40,950 nt of DNA from Caproiciproducens sp. MSJ-32 (GTDB lineage Bacteria > Bacillota > Clostridia > Clostridiales > Clostridiaceae): NCBI RefSeq assembly GCF_018918055.1, contig NZ_JAHLPS010000116.1, forward strand, positions 1 to 40,950, written 5' to 3'. A program made the position numbers and the translations under genes. This document shows, piece by piece, positions 18,572-27,093 of this stretch. Each line of letters begins with the position of its first letter. Position 1 is the stretch's first letter. Under the pieces are notes generated by a model that was given only the letters and a program-made list of their open reading frames with translations, was not told where the DNA came from and ran no database searches.

Positions 18572-18914
18572 TTATTTGCAATTTAGCATACTCTTTCCTT
18601 GTCCACATAGTTTCTCTATACGATTAACATAAGGAGCTGCATATTTTGCCCCTGCCTTTCCTGCTAAATACCCCTGCATTTGTGTGAATAATTTTATAGG
18701 CCTCTACTATCATTCCTTCTGCCTTGTCAGAAATAACTTGTACATGAAGTTCTGCTTCTTCTCCTATGAATTCACGAATTTCTTTTAGAACTTTATAAGG
18801 CTGCTTACCGTACCTTGACAATATACTTGGATTACTTGTTATACCATCTATCGGAAACTTATCATATATATCTCTAATTTTTTCTATATTTACATCATCT
18901 ATAAGAAACTTCAT
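18572..18914 (-). pseudogene. Broken transaldolase / fructose-6-phosphate aldolase (TalC-like)
   Basis: The intact family is about 215 residues. Here ATG 18914 opens MKFLIDDVNIEKIRDIYDKF and continues correctly through ELHVQVISDKAEGMIVEAYK. It then jumps into a different frame that reads FTQMQGYLAGKAGAKYAAPY and VNRIEKLCGQG, a more C-terminal family segment, and stops at 18572. An internal deletion of about 35-40 codons with a frame change, plus loss of about 70 C-terminal codons, is evident. Read without frame change it ends at 18624 as a nonsense tail. It sits in the sorbitol operon, where such aldolases are common accessory genes. It is almost certainly non-functional. Confidence 0.88.
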
Positions 18915-18942
18915 AACCCTCTCTCCCAATATTCTTTTAAGT

Positions 18943-18977
18943 AATAGTTGAGTAATTTTTAAAACTACTCAACTATT
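18943..18977 (-). promoter_or_regulatory. Intercistronic 12-bp hairpin after srlE
   Basis: The perfect stem AATAGTTGAGTA / TACTCAACTATT with an 11-nt loop lies between the srlE stop and the talC relic. It has no T-run after it, so it is more likely an mRNA processing or stability element than a terminator. Confidence 0.6.
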
Positions 18978-18986
18978 ATTAATCAA

Positions 18987-20000
18987 TTAATTATATAATC
19001 CTATACTTGCAAGCCATGCAACTAGAACTCTAGGTACCCCTATTAAGAAACGTGAATATAGTACCGATGGAACCCCAACTTCAACAGTTTCTGGTTCTGC
19101 TTCAGCTAAACCTAAACCAACTGGTATAAAGTCGCAGGCACATTGAGTATTTATTGCAAATAGAGCTGGTAACGCTAGGCTTGGTTCAATATTTCCCTTT
19201 CCAATTTCAACACCTATTAAAGTACCAACTATTTGGGCTATAACGGCTCCAGGTCCCAATAAGGCTGATAATACTGGTATTGAACATATAAAGCCAAGAA
19301 TTACAAGACCTATTCCATTTCCTGCTAGTGGTATTAGCTTATTCGCAAACCAGTCTCCAAAGCCTGATCCTTGAACTATACCTATTAGTAAGGCAACGAA
19401 GCCCATGAATGGTAATATTGTTGTAATCAAAGATTGAATAGCATCACGGCCGGCTTGATATAGAGTATTTACAACCTTACCAGCTCCCATACCAATCTTT
19501 TGAATAATGCTTGATTTGCTTGTCTCAGCAAGAGTTTGAGATACTTTCTTATCAGAACTATATTTGAATTCTCTTTTTTCCTCTTTCTTTTCTTCTATTA
19601 CTGTTGCAGCAACTGCATCTTCTGCCTCTGCTAAGGATATTTGATCTAAACCTACAGCAGAAACATATATATCTTCAGTTATAAATTTAGCTAAAGGACC
19701 GCTTTTTCCAACAGGCATAACGTTTATTGTTGGTATTCTCTTTTGCGGATATATTCCACATCTTAACGTTCCACCGCAATCTATAATAACTAAGAATATT
19801 TCATTATCTGGAACAGATGTCTTGAAGCCGTTTACAGCTTTGCATCCAGTTAACTTAACTATCTTTTGAACTATTTCTGGTTCAGCTCCACCGCCAGTTA
19901 TATATAATAAGGTATCTCTTCCTTCTTCCGGCTTTACTATAAGCGGACCTCCAAATCCTCCATTACCTTTTACTATTTTAATTGCATTATACTTTCCCAT
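18987..20000 (-). CDS. srlE: PTS glucitol/sorbitol EIIBC component
   Basis: Carries the phosphorylated EIIB domain and part of the membrane channel for sorbitol. 337 residues. The N-terminal EIIB domain (about 1-125) opens [20 protein letters not shown] and contains the phospho-cysteine candidate in [12 protein letters not shown]. After a charged linker ([10 protein letters not shown]), the membrane part includes [39 protein letters not shown] and the Cys-rich [20 protein letters not shown]. The ribosome-binding site is GGAGGG and the gap to srlA is 17 bp. Family blocks are complete, so this looks functional. Confidence 0.95.
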   Translation of the reverse strand: MGKYNAIKIVKGNGGFGGPLIVKPEEGRDTLLYITGGGAEPEIVQKIVKLTGCKAVNGFKTSVPDNEIFLVIIDCGGTLRCGIYPQKRIPTINVMPVGKSGPLAKFITEDIYVSAVGLDQISLAEAEDAVAATVIEEKKEEKREFKYSSDKKVSQTLAETSKSSIIQKIGMGAGKVVNTLYQAGRDAIQSLITTILPFMGFVALLIGIVQGSGFGDWFANKLIPLAGNGIGLVILGFICSIPVLSALLGPGAVIAQIVGTLIGVEIGKGNIEPSLALPALFAINTQCACDFIPVGLGLAEAEPETVEVGVPSVLYSRFLIGVPRVLVAWLASIGLYN

Positions 20001-20017
20001 ATAAACTCCCTCCTAAA

Positions 20018-20566
20018 CTACTTAGCTACAATTTCATTGCTTAACTCAATTTTTTGTTGTTTCATAACATACTTTGTTGTAAAGTCAGTTACCCAACCGG
20101 CAAAGAAGTTCATTACTAAACCAACTAATAAATAACGAAGGGCTAAAGGTGTTGTACTTAATCCAAGGGTTTCAATCCCATTTGCTATTCCTAAATATAT
20201 AAAGATTTCACCTACATTAATGTGTGGGAAAATACCGCTGTTAGTATGACAATGATAAGAAGCAGATGCATAATAACTTGGTTTCATTCTTTCTGGTAAA
20301 AATTTTCCCATTGATAAAGCCATTGGATTTCCTAGCATAAAGGCTGATAAGAATGGTAAAATTCCATAAGCTAAAATAACATTTTTTGATGCAATCTTTG
20401 CAAATTTATTGATCTTATCTTGTCCAATTAAAGCAATTAAAGCATTCATAAAAATTAATAATAGTGTTACCTTTGGAACTATTCCAGTAACCCAGCTAAC
20501 AAAAGTTTCAGCTCCAACATCAAATAATCCCATAAAGCCTTCGGCAAATTTAACAATTGTATCCAT
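20018..20566 (-). CDS. srlA: PTS glucitol/sorbitol EIIC component
   Basis: Integral membrane EIIC subunit, 182 residues, normal for SrlA. Opening MDTIVKFAEGFMGLFDVGAE and blocks NALIALIGQDKINKFAKIAS, LPFLSAFMLGNPMALSMGKF and SYHCHTNSGIFPHINVGE are characteristic. There are about four membrane helices. It is encoded directly before srlE with a GGAGGAG ribosome-binding site, and the two proteins form one sugar channel. Confidence 0.95.
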   Translation of the reverse strand: MDTIVKFAEGFMGLFDVGAETFVSWVTGIVPKVTLLLIFMNALIALIGQDKINKFAKIASKNVILAYGILPFLSAFMLGNPMALSMGKFLPERMKPSYYASASYHCHTNSGIFPHINVGEIFIYLGIANGIETLGLSTTPLALRYLLVGLVMNFFAGWVTDFTTKYVMKQQKIELSNEIVAK

Positions 20567-20581
20567 ATAGATTTCTCCTCC

Positions 20582-21031
20582 TTAATTTTTACTTTTATTT
20601 TTTGGAATGATAAAATTAGTTAATCTTTGTAATGGGGATGGCGGTTCTACAATCTCACCTCCTGCCATTATGATATTATAGTTAGAAGAGGCTTCTAGAA
20701 TAGATTTTTTTAATGTTTTAAGCAGTCCCTTGCAGTCTTCTTCAGTTAAAGCTCCAACATCTTTGCCTTCAAAGCCGGTTAATTTTTTTGCTCTAGCAAA
20801 TACTGTTACTCCATGCATATAACTTCCTTCAAGTATTATTCCGTCTTCATTTATTGCAAACATTGCTATGCATCCAGCACGAAAGGCTCCCCTAGATTTG
20901 CCTATTGCCACCCTTCCTTTTTTCCTAAGCATTTTATAATGCTCAGTGAAACTCTTTATTTGAATAAAAGTTAATAAATACTGAAGCATAAATGCTATTC
21001 CTGCACATATTAATAAAAACCAGAAGTTCAT
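20582..21031 (-). CDS. gutM: Glucitol operon activator-like protein GutM
   Basis: 149 residues with one N-terminal membrane helix (FWFLLICAGIAFMLQYLLTF), then a cytoplasmic part with KKGRVAIGKSRGAFRAGCIA typical of the GutM/SrlM family. In E. coli the homologue activates the glucitol operon. In Firmicutes it is thought to help localise or modulate the operon regulator, which here is the preceding gene. Close spacing to both neighbours (15-17 bp) supports one transcript. Confidence 0.9.
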   Translation of the reverse strand: MNFWFLLICAGIAFMLQYLLTFIQIKSFTEHYKMLRKKGRVAIGKSRGAFRAGCIAMFAINEDGIILEGSYMHGVTVFARAKKLTGFEGKDVGALTEEDCKGLLKTLKKSILEASSNYNIIMAGGEIVEPPSPLQRLTNFIIPKNKSKN

Positions 21032-21048
21032 CTTACCCCTCCCTACTA

Positions 21049-22977
21049 TTAATCAAAAATATCATTTTCTTTTACAAAATATAAAATTAAATCCTTAAAA
21101 TTTTCAATCGTAGAAATATCCTCTACAGCCTTTTCATTATTAGCAATAGTTATAATTTCGTCATATACTTTTACCAAAACTGCATCATCATTTGTTTGTT
21201 CTGGAAGACATATTAAAAATATCAATTTAATTCTTTCATGAGCATTAATTTTTACTCCATCCTTACTAACGCCTAAACTTATTAATATCTGCCTGCTTTT
21301 GTAATTAATTGTGTGAGGTAAGGCAACAAATTCATTAATAGCCATTGTAGACTTCTTTTCTCTTTCCCTTATCCTTTCTTTAAAGCCTTCGTCTACATAT
21401 CCCTTGGCATATAAGTTCTCAACCATTAGATCAATATTTTCTTGATAGCTTAATTGACTATCTAGAATAAAAAATCTTTCTTCTTTTAAAATACTTAATA
21501 ACAAAGAGTCCATTCCCTGTACCAAGGGCATGTCTAACTTTTCAGCATATAAAAGGTCTTTAATTTTTCTTTTAAGGGATTCTTTATCGAATATTTTATC
21601 TAAATATAAAACTTTTGTACTGGTGTTATACTTTGTTTTAACAGTAGATAAAACTAAATCATAAGTGTCCAATACCTCTCCAATAACTTTATCATCTGAA
21701 AATAAGTCTATTGTGGTTTTTGAATCAAAGATATTTCTTAATTGACTTTCAACTAACTTTGCCGTAACTCTGCCAGTACCACATATAACTGCAATTTTAT
21801 AATCCTTTGGCTTAACAAGTTCCTGCTCTGATATAAACAATCCAAAATATGCTGCTATAAATCCAACTTCATCTTGTGTCATACTTACCTTTAAATTTTC
21901 CTCTATAACTTCTTTGGCTAGTTCTGCCATCTTATAAGCAACCTTATAATTTTCCTTTATATCATCAATTAGAGGATTGTTAAGATGAACACCATACTTA
22001 AGTCGATTAACTAAAAAGGCTATATGGTAAACAAAATCTTCAAGAATGTCATCTTTAGTAATATTTAAGCCCATTTTAAATCGAATTCTTTCAATTATAT
22101 CAGATACAAGCTTTAGTATTTCATCAGTTATATGTACACGCTGCGAAATTTCTTCTATATTTATAGGAGTTCTCATTCCTACAATTGGCAAAGTTAAAAA
22201 CAATCTTTCTTCTAGGATAAAATTAATCTGCAGTCTTCTTTCTATTTCTTCTACAATAGAGGTAACCACTTCAAATTCCCAGCTTCTTAGCAATTCTCCA
22301 TACTTATTGCTTAATGTTTTTATAGAATGTCCATTCATTAACCTATCAAAGCTTACTGTTAATGATTTTATAAAGGCCTCAAAGGTTTCTTTGTCAAGTT
22401 TATATTTACTTATTGTATCCTTTACAAACTGAACAATATCTTCATCTATTTTAAAATCCTCATAAGTAATTTCATAAATATTTTCAAGGATAAAGTTCCT
22501 TATATCTAATTCATTACCCTCAAGAATAATTCCATTATTAGGCCTTCCTATAATGCTTAAGTTATAATCAGATAAAATTTCTTTAATTTTTTTCATATCA
22601 TTTATTATTGTTGTTCTTGCAACATTCATTTCATATGCAAGATCATCTATTAAGTATGACTTCTCACTATTAATAAGCTTGTACACAATAAATGCCATTC
22701 TTCTTTGTGGAGAATTAAGAAAATCTCTTTGAGAATATATCTCCTGCTTAACTCTCTCAAATTTAAATCTATCAAATATATATATCTTATATACACCATG
22801 TTTAATATCAACAAAGGCTGAATTATCTAATTGATCATTAAGCTTTTTTATCTCATTTTTTATTGTTTTGGAACTGACATTTAATTTTTCAGTTAAAGTT
22901 TCTAACGAAACCGAATGTTTTTGTTCAAGTATACTTAAAATCCTCGAGGAACGGTTTTCGTCATTAAAATATTTCAT
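21049..22977 (-). CDS. PRD-containing transcriptional regulator of the sorbitol operon (MtlR/GutR type)
   Basis: 643 residues from ATG 22977, which has AGGAGG 5 nt upstream. The longer frame adds 16 codons with no ribosome-binding site. Domains in order: two N-terminal helix-turn-helix segments (SLETLTEKLNVSSKTIKNEI; SYLIDDLAYEMNVARTTIIN), two PTS-regulation domains (about residues 180-400), an EIIB-like domain (KIAVICGTGRVTAKLVESQL), and a C-terminal EIIA-like domain with the phospho-histidine motif NEFVALPHT. Such proteins sense PTS phosphorylation and activate transcription when sugar is present. It is the first gene of the sorbitol operon, so autoregulation is likely. Confidence 0.92.
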   Translation of the reverse strand: MKYFNDENRSSRILSILEQKHSVSLETLTEKLNVSSKTIKNEIKKLNDQLDNSAFVDIKHGVYKIYIFDRFKFERVKQEIYSQRDFLNSPQRRMAFIVYKLINSEKSYLIDDLAYEMNVARTTIINDMKKIKEILSDYNLSIIGRPNNGIILEGNELDIRNFILENIYEITYEDFKIDEDIVQFVKDTISKYKLDKETFEAFIKSLTVSFDRLMNGHSIKTLSNKYGELLRSWEFEVVTSIVEEIERRLQINFILEERLFLTLPIVGMRTPINIEEISQRVHITDEILKLVSDIIERIRFKMGLNITKDDILEDFVYHIAFLVNRLKYGVHLNNPLIDDIKENYKVAYKMAELAKEVIEENLKVSMTQDEVGFIAAYFGLFISEQELVKPKDYKIAVICGTGRVTAKLVESQLRNIFDSKTTIDLFSDDKVIGEVLDTYDLVLSTVKTKYNTSTKVLYLDKIFDKESLKRKIKDLLYAEKLDMPLVQGMDSLLLSILKEERFFILDSQLSYQENIDLMVENLYAKGYVDEGFKERIREREKKSTMAINEFVALPHTINYKSRQILISLGVSKDGVKINAHERIKLIFLICLPEQTNDDAVLVKVYDEIITIANNEKAVEDISTIENFKDLILYFVKENDIFD

Positions 22978-23416
22978 TATGTCCTCCTTTGAAAACACCA
23001 AATATTTTATACCCATGAAAGTCAATAGATAATTCTATACTTCTCTTTAGTCTTGATATTTTTAATAATTAATTCCTCCTTTCTTTAATGAAAGTATATC
23101 CCATAATTTACTGACAATTAATACTTTCTTTTTCTTATTAAAGGAATTTAATTAATACAAGAGTTTTCATTCAAGTGGAAAATTATTGAATTATTTTTTT
23201 CGTATAATAACGACTTTTAAGGGTATAACCTGCATATATAAAAATATATTTTTGTCTAATTTTATAATATTATAGCACAAGGATAATTTAATTAATTCAA
23301 TGGTTTTTGGCAAAAATACAATTAAAATAAATTTTTATCAAAAAATCACTTAAAAAATTTAATTTATAAAATTTTATAGACTGAGTCTGGATAAAATTTA
23401 ACTTTTTATAAAAAAC
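22978..23416. other. Upstream region of the sorbitol operon, no gene found
   Basis: About 440 bp, very AT-rich. It must hold the operon promoter and regulator site, but I found no convincing -35/-10 pair. An AGGAGG on the minus strand near 23073-23079 is not followed by a usable start codon and frame, and may be a relic. Confidence 0.4.
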
Positions 23417-23472
23417 AAAATAAAAAGGAGCTATCGCCAAAGGATATTAACACCTCTAAGCGATAGCTCCTT
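23417..23472 (-). terminator. Strong terminator of the 23490-23843 gene
   Basis: A 13-bp perfect stem AAGGAGCTATCGC / GCGATAGCTCCTT (23425-23437, 23460-23472) is followed on the minus strand by TTTTTATTTTG. It lies 18 bp beyond the stop codon. Confidence 0.9.
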
Positions 23473-23489
23473 AAATTTTGTATATTTTA

Positions 23490-23843
23490 TTATTTTTTAC
23501 TTTTATTATTGCCTTTTTTATTAGAAGTCACTCTTTTATTATTTAATTTATTTTTACTATTTTCATCTTCTTTTCTAAAAATAACTTCTTGAAGGGCACC
23601 AACAAATCCTAATAAAATACCATATATAAAATTATTTAAGTTTAAAGATCTACTGATTCCTACTACTAAAACAATAGATATTAAAAGAAAAAAGCTTCCA
23701 TAAGATTCTTTCTTTTTTAACTTATTTGTTATTTTTCTAATAGGGTCAAATAAATTTACATCATTGTTTAATTTCTCAAATATTTTAGAAAATATAACAA
23801 AGGCTGTTATTCCACATATAGCTACAATAAAAAATTCCTTCAA
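23490..23843 (-). CDS. Small membrane protein with basic tail, unknown function
   Basis: 117 residues with a TTG start preceded by GGGAGGA at 7 nt spacing. There are three probable membrane helices: FFIVAICGITAFVIFSKIF, YGSFFLLISIVLVVGIS and FIYGILLGFVGALQEVIF. A very basic, low-complexity C-terminus (KNKLNNKRVTSNKKGNNKSKK region) should be cytoplasmic. I do not recognise a family. It is transcribed downstream of the YczE-type gene, 80 bp away. Confidence 0.65.
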   Translation of the reverse strand: MKEFFIVAICGITAFVIFSKIFEKLNNDVNLFDPIRKITNKLKKKESYGSFFLLISIVLVVGISRSLNLNNFIYGILLGFVGALQEVIFRKEDENSKNKLNNKRVTSNKKGNNKSKK

Positions 23844-23923
23844 CTTAATTTCCTCCCGACATCTAAAAAACCTTTTTCACTATTGAATTATATACCCACC
23901 TTACTTATATTCCAACAAAAAAG

Positions 23924-24604
23924 TTAATTAATACTACTCTTCTTAGTGGATAATAAACTAAAAAACGCCTTAAAATCGTGAAAGCTGTCCATTAGTGACT
24001 TTTGCTTTAATTTTGCTACATCAAATTTTTTTAATTTGAATATCATTTCCATAGCATAACCAGTTCCTAAAGCAGATATAACCGTTCCAACTCCAAAGCT
24101 TCCTCCTAATAAAATTCCAATTAGTAAAACTGTCACTTCCATAACTGTTTTAATTAAATTTATAGACTTATTTAGTTTTTTGTTTAGTCCGACTAAAAGA
24201 CTATCCCTAGGTCCACACCCAAGACCACAGCTCATATAAAGATAACATCCATAAGCTAATAAAAACAATCCTGTTACAACCATAATTATTCCGGTAAAAA
24301 TACGATCAGCCTTAGGGATTATATTAATATAATTTAAAAAATCTATAACCCATCCAGCTAAAAAGACATTAACAATAGAACCTATACCAACCTTCTCTCC
24401 AACTGCTATGCTTAGTAAAAATACTATAAGGCTTACAATTATACTTGCTTGTCCAATTGTAATTCCCATAACCTTTGATATTCCTTCATGAAAAACATCC
24501 CAGGGCAATAAACCAATATTAGAATTTAACATAAACACTGTTGAGCTTCCACATAATATTATCCCCCAGATTAATCTTAATATTTTCTTTAAAACATTCC
24601 CCAT
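23924..24604 (-). CDS. YczE/YyaS/YitT-family membrane protein
   Basis: 226 residues with about five membrane helices. Family blocks are GSSTVFMLNSNIGLLPWDVF, HEGISKVMGITIGQASIIVS, the charged loop KVGIGSIVNVFLAGWVIDFL, and SCGLGCGPRDSLLVGLNKKL. The function of the family is not established. ATG 24604 is the start, because AGAAGGA lies 7 nt upstream and overlaps the alternative TTG at 24622. Confidence 0.85.
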   Translation of the reverse strand: MGNVLKKILRLIWGIILCGSSTVFMLNSNIGLLPWDVFHEGISKVMGITIGQASIIVSLIVFLLSIAVGEKVGIGSIVNVFLAGWVIDFLNYINIIPKADRIFTGIIMVVTGLFLLAYGCYLYMSCGLGCGPRDSLLVGLNKKLNKSINLIKTVMEVTVLLIGILLGGSFGVGTVISALGTGYAMEMIFKLKKFDVAKLKQKSLMDSFHDFKAFFSLLSTKKSSIN

Positions 24605-24710
24605 TATTAGTCCTTCTTTCAATTCTACTTCTGTAATTTTTCTCAGTAAATTTTACCACCATAAAATAGCTAAAACAATAAATTAATTTTCATAAGAATA
24701 ATTTTATTAC

Positions 24711-24739
24711 AAAATAAAAAAGTGGACATATGTCCACTT
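24711..24739 (-). terminator. Terminator of the amidase gene
   Basis: A perfect 20-bp palindrome AAGTGGACATATGTCCACTT (24720-24739) is followed on the minus strand by TTTTTATTTTG. It lies 30 bp after the amidase stop. Confidence 0.9.
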
Positions 24740-24768
24740 GAAAGAAAAGAAAGATATTAAATTTTATT

Positions 24769-25566
24769 TTAAGGATATAATTTTATTCCTAAACTATTGA
24801 AAACACTATAACCCTCATTTTGATCTGCACATTTTACAGCATTATCAAATATAGTAAAAGCACCTATTTGTGTTGAAGGATTTTCCCAACTTTGCCTTAC
24901 TCTATAAAATTTATCTGGTGAAGGATAGACTTGTTTTCCTGAACTATTAAAAACTATATATCCTGGATTATTATTTACACATTCTATTGCATTTTTTAAT
25001 ACACTAAAGGCTCCTATCTGACTCGAAGCTTCTAACCAGCTCTGTCTTACCCTATAAAGCTCATCATTTATAATATTCTCTCTTAATTTATTTAATTCTT
25101 TATTTATCATATCTAAGAATCTTTGCCAACCTAAATCTAAGGTTCTATGAGGACAATATTTATTAGAAAAATCTTGATGCTTTTTAACATTATTTATATT
25201 CCATCCAAATTGCTTTAACAATGCTGCAACTTCCTTTGCTGCCCTTTGTTCTGCTTTAGTAAATTTATCTCCACCAGATTTTGAGTAACAAATTTCTATA
25301 GCAATATAATTTCTATTACCTTCTCCTGCGACACCATCTCCTGCATGCCAAGCATTCCTATTAAAAGGAATACCTTGTATCGCTTCAACATCATCAATTG
25401 CAATATGAAAGGATGTAGCTAAGCCATTAGATTGCATATAGGATATTTCATTGGCTGCTGCAGCATCATTGGCTGTGTTGTGAATACACACTCCCTTTGG
25501 TACCATTGAATAAGGACATTTTAAGTTATATTTATCTGGAGATATAAGTTTTTTTATTAAAGCCAT
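24769..25566 (-). CDS. N-acetylmuramoyl-L-alanine amidase with two C-terminal wall-binding-like repeats
   Basis: A peptidoglycan hydrolase that cuts between muramic acid and the stem peptide. 265 residues from ATG 25566, with AGGAGG 7 nt upstream. The Amidase_2 domain (about 1-155) has candidate zinc ligands in GVCIHNTAN, AWHAGDG and KYCPHRTLDLGW, plus IAIEICYSKSGG. Two 50-residue C-terminal repeats share YRVRQSW....QIGAF....NA..C...N.GY.VFNS.G...YP. These are the probable cell-wall-binding part. There is no signal peptide, as in phage and autolytic endolysins. No holin or other phage genes are nearby, so it is a stand-alone or relic lysin. Confidence 0.92.
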   Translation of the reverse strand: MALIKKLISPDKYNLKCPYSMVPKGVCIHNTANDAAAANEISYMQSNGLATSFHIAIDDVEAIQGIPFNRNAWHAGDGVAGEGNRNYIAIEICYSKSGGDKFTKAEQRAAKEVAALLKQFGWNINNVKKHQDFSNKYCPHRTLDLGWQRFLDMINKELNKLRENIINDELYRVRQSWLEASSQIGAFSVLKNAIECVNNNPGYIVFNSSGKQVYPSPDKFYRVRQSWENPSTQIGAFTIFDNAVKCADQNEGYSVFNSLGIKLYP

Positions 25567-25617
25567 AAAAATTCCTCCTAACATATTTTTAAAACCAATC
25601 TTTTCTATTTTTCAAAT

Positions 25618-25728
25618 ATGCATTGTAAGGAAGGATTTTATGAAAAGCTTGGATTTAGAAAATTAAAAACAGGAATGGGATATTTTATCGATTCTGCTAG
25701 GATGAAATCGAAGGGTTTTATAGAATAA
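25618..25728 (+). pseudogene. C-terminal remnant of a GNAT acetyltransferase
   Basis: A 36-codon frame reads MHCKEGFYEKLGFRKLKTGM then GYFIDSARM. The block EGFYEKLGFRK...GMGYF is the typical C-terminal beta-strand/acetyl-CoA edge of GNAT proteins. The N-terminal two thirds are absent and there is no ribosome-binding site, so only a relic remains. A hairpin terminator follows. Confidence 0.6.
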
Positions 25729-25805
25729 TGTAGATTTTTATATATTAATTTATATTGACATTAATCTTGTCTCTAATTTATCATCAATTTGTAGTTAATT
25801 ATTTT

Positions 25806-25860
25806 TGCTAGGTAGAAATTCTTATACATACTGCTATCTACCTAGCATTTATTTTTTATC
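25806..25860. terminator. Long hairpin terminator, likely bidirectional
   Basis: The 10-bp perfect stem TGCTAGGTAG / CTACCTAGCA (25806-25815, 25838-25847) with a 22-nt loop has TTTATTTTTTAT on the plus strand. AAAAAT precedes it, giving a T-rich tail on the minus strand. It serves the NERD gene (minus) and formerly the GNAT gene (plus). Confidence 0.75.
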
Positions 25861-25917
25861 TTTAATAAACAAGATTTCATTAATAGCTAGAATAAAGAAA
25901 CTAGAAAACAAACTTCC

Positions 25918-26544
25918 TTAATATAAAGTTTTTTTCAATTTCTTTACATGCTTTTTTATTGCTCTATTACTAATAATATTTTTCTTATTTATAGAATTAT
26001 AAATTTCAGATATTTCATCCTTTGATAAGTAAATATCTGATTTATATTTTTTAATAAATCTTTTTAGTTTTTTTAATTGAATTACTGGAACTTCAACTTT
26101 TATTTTTTTTATATTTGATTTATTAGTAAAAACTATTAAAGATATAAATATATCCTTTCTATCTAACATTTCTTCTAAAGCTTTTATATGTCCATAATTT
26201 TGTCTTATTGGATTATAAAAAGTATTCTTTCTTCCATTTAATTTTTGCATCCAATACTTTGAGTATTGATCTCCATATATCTTTCCATTATAATCCTTTG
26301 TTTCTATAACAAAAACACCTTTTTTCCCTATTAAAATATGATCAATCTGGCTTGTTCCACTTTCCCTTTTTATCATTACATTGCTTAAAAGCTTATAGCC
26401 TTTAATTTTCTCTAATACTTCATTTACTTCTATTTCCCCTTGGTTAAGTTCTATTTTTCTTCTTCTAAAAATCATTATTACTATTAATGATAAAATAAGA
26501 ACTGATATTATCATTAAATATATAATTATCTTTTGTGTATTCAT
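25918..26544 (-). CDS. NERD-domain protein with N-terminal membrane anchor
   Basis: 208 residues. A single N-terminal helix (IIIYLMIISVLILSLIVIMI) followed by FRRRK places the rest in the cytoplasm. The NERD (nuclease-related) domain spans about 35-145, with GTSQIDHILIGKKGVFVIET then KDYNGKIYG and YNPIRQNYGHIKALEEML. The conserved D, E and K residues (DHIL, ETK) resemble a PD-(D/E)XK nuclease core, but activity is unproven in most family members. The C-terminus is strongly basic. The ribosome-binding site is GGAGAG. The gene appears to be monocistronic. Confidence 0.85.
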   Translation of the reverse strand: MNTQKIIIYLMIISVLILSLIVIMIFRRRKIELNQGEIEVNEVLEKIKGYKLLSNVMIKRESGTSQIDHILIGKKGVFVIETKDYNGKIYGDQYSKYWMQKLNGRKNTFYNPIRQNYGHIKALEEMLDRKDIFISLIVFTNKSNIKKIKVEVPVIQLKKLKRFIKKYKSDIYLSKDEISEIYNSINKKNIISNRAIKKHVKKLKKTLY

Positions 26545-26629
26545 ATTTTGGTCTCTCCTATATTGGTCTTTAATTATTTTTCTATTTGCTTTAGCAGGCT
26601 ATGTTTTAGTAGTTTTTTGATAATTAAGT

Positions 26630-26662
26630 AATAAAAGAGCCATCCTAGGATGCCCTTTTATT
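26630..26662 (-). terminator. Terminator of the DUF898-like gene
   Basis: An imperfect stem AATAAAAG..CATCC / GGATG..CTTTTATT centred on a CTAG core lies 8 bp beyond the stop. Confidence 0.7.
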
Positions 26663-26669
26663 ACTAAAC

Positions 26670-27002
26670 TTAATTTGCAAAGCTTGTATTTTTTACTTTC
26701 CACTTTTCTAATGCAATTCCTAGCCAAAAGGAGTATATGCCTAATGTTATAATACAAAGAAAAAACCATTTTATCCAGTTTCCAAATAAATTAATTGCTT
26801 TTCCATTAAACCTTAATCTTCTTCCATTTATTACAGTATGGTTAATCTTCCAACCGTATACCATGCATAGAGCCCAAGGATAACAAATACCAAAGGTAAC
26901 CGTTGTAATTATTATTCCTAATATTCTCAAAGCAATAAGTTCTAATAGACCTCCATCAAAATAAGATTCCCCTTGTGCTAAATTTACATTTTCCTGCATC
27001 AC
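26670..27002 (-). CDS. DUF898-like small membrane protein
   Basis: 110 residues. Two to three membrane helices (LIALRILGIIITTVTFGICY with PWALCMVY; WIKWFFLCIITLGIYSFWLG) flank a short polar loop (INHTVINGRRLRFNGKA). The motifs YFDGGLLELIALR, YPWA and TVINGRRLRFNG are those of the YjgN/DUF898 family. Function is unknown. The start may be GTG 27002 or the adjacent ATG 26999. AGGAGG suits either. Confidence 0.78.
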   Translation of the reverse strand: MMQENVNLAQGESYFDGGLLELIALRILGIIITTVTFGICYPWALCMVYGWKINHTVINGRRLRFNGKAINLFGNWIKWFFLCIITLGIYSFWLGIALEKWKVKNTSFAN

Positions 27003-27093
27003 GACTCTTCCTCCTTTGAATAGTAATTATATATAAAATTTTAAGTATTTACAAGGCTTATACTATGCTATATAATCTGCAACTAAAAAAATA

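Noticed and set aside
23073-23079. AGGAGG near the sorbitol operon suggesting a leader peptide
   Set aside because: No ATG, GTG or TTG at a proper distance opens a frame of useful length.
24769-25566. Prophage remnant call for the amidase locus
   Set aside because: No integrase, attachment duplication, holin or structural gene is nearby, so the lysin alone is not enough.
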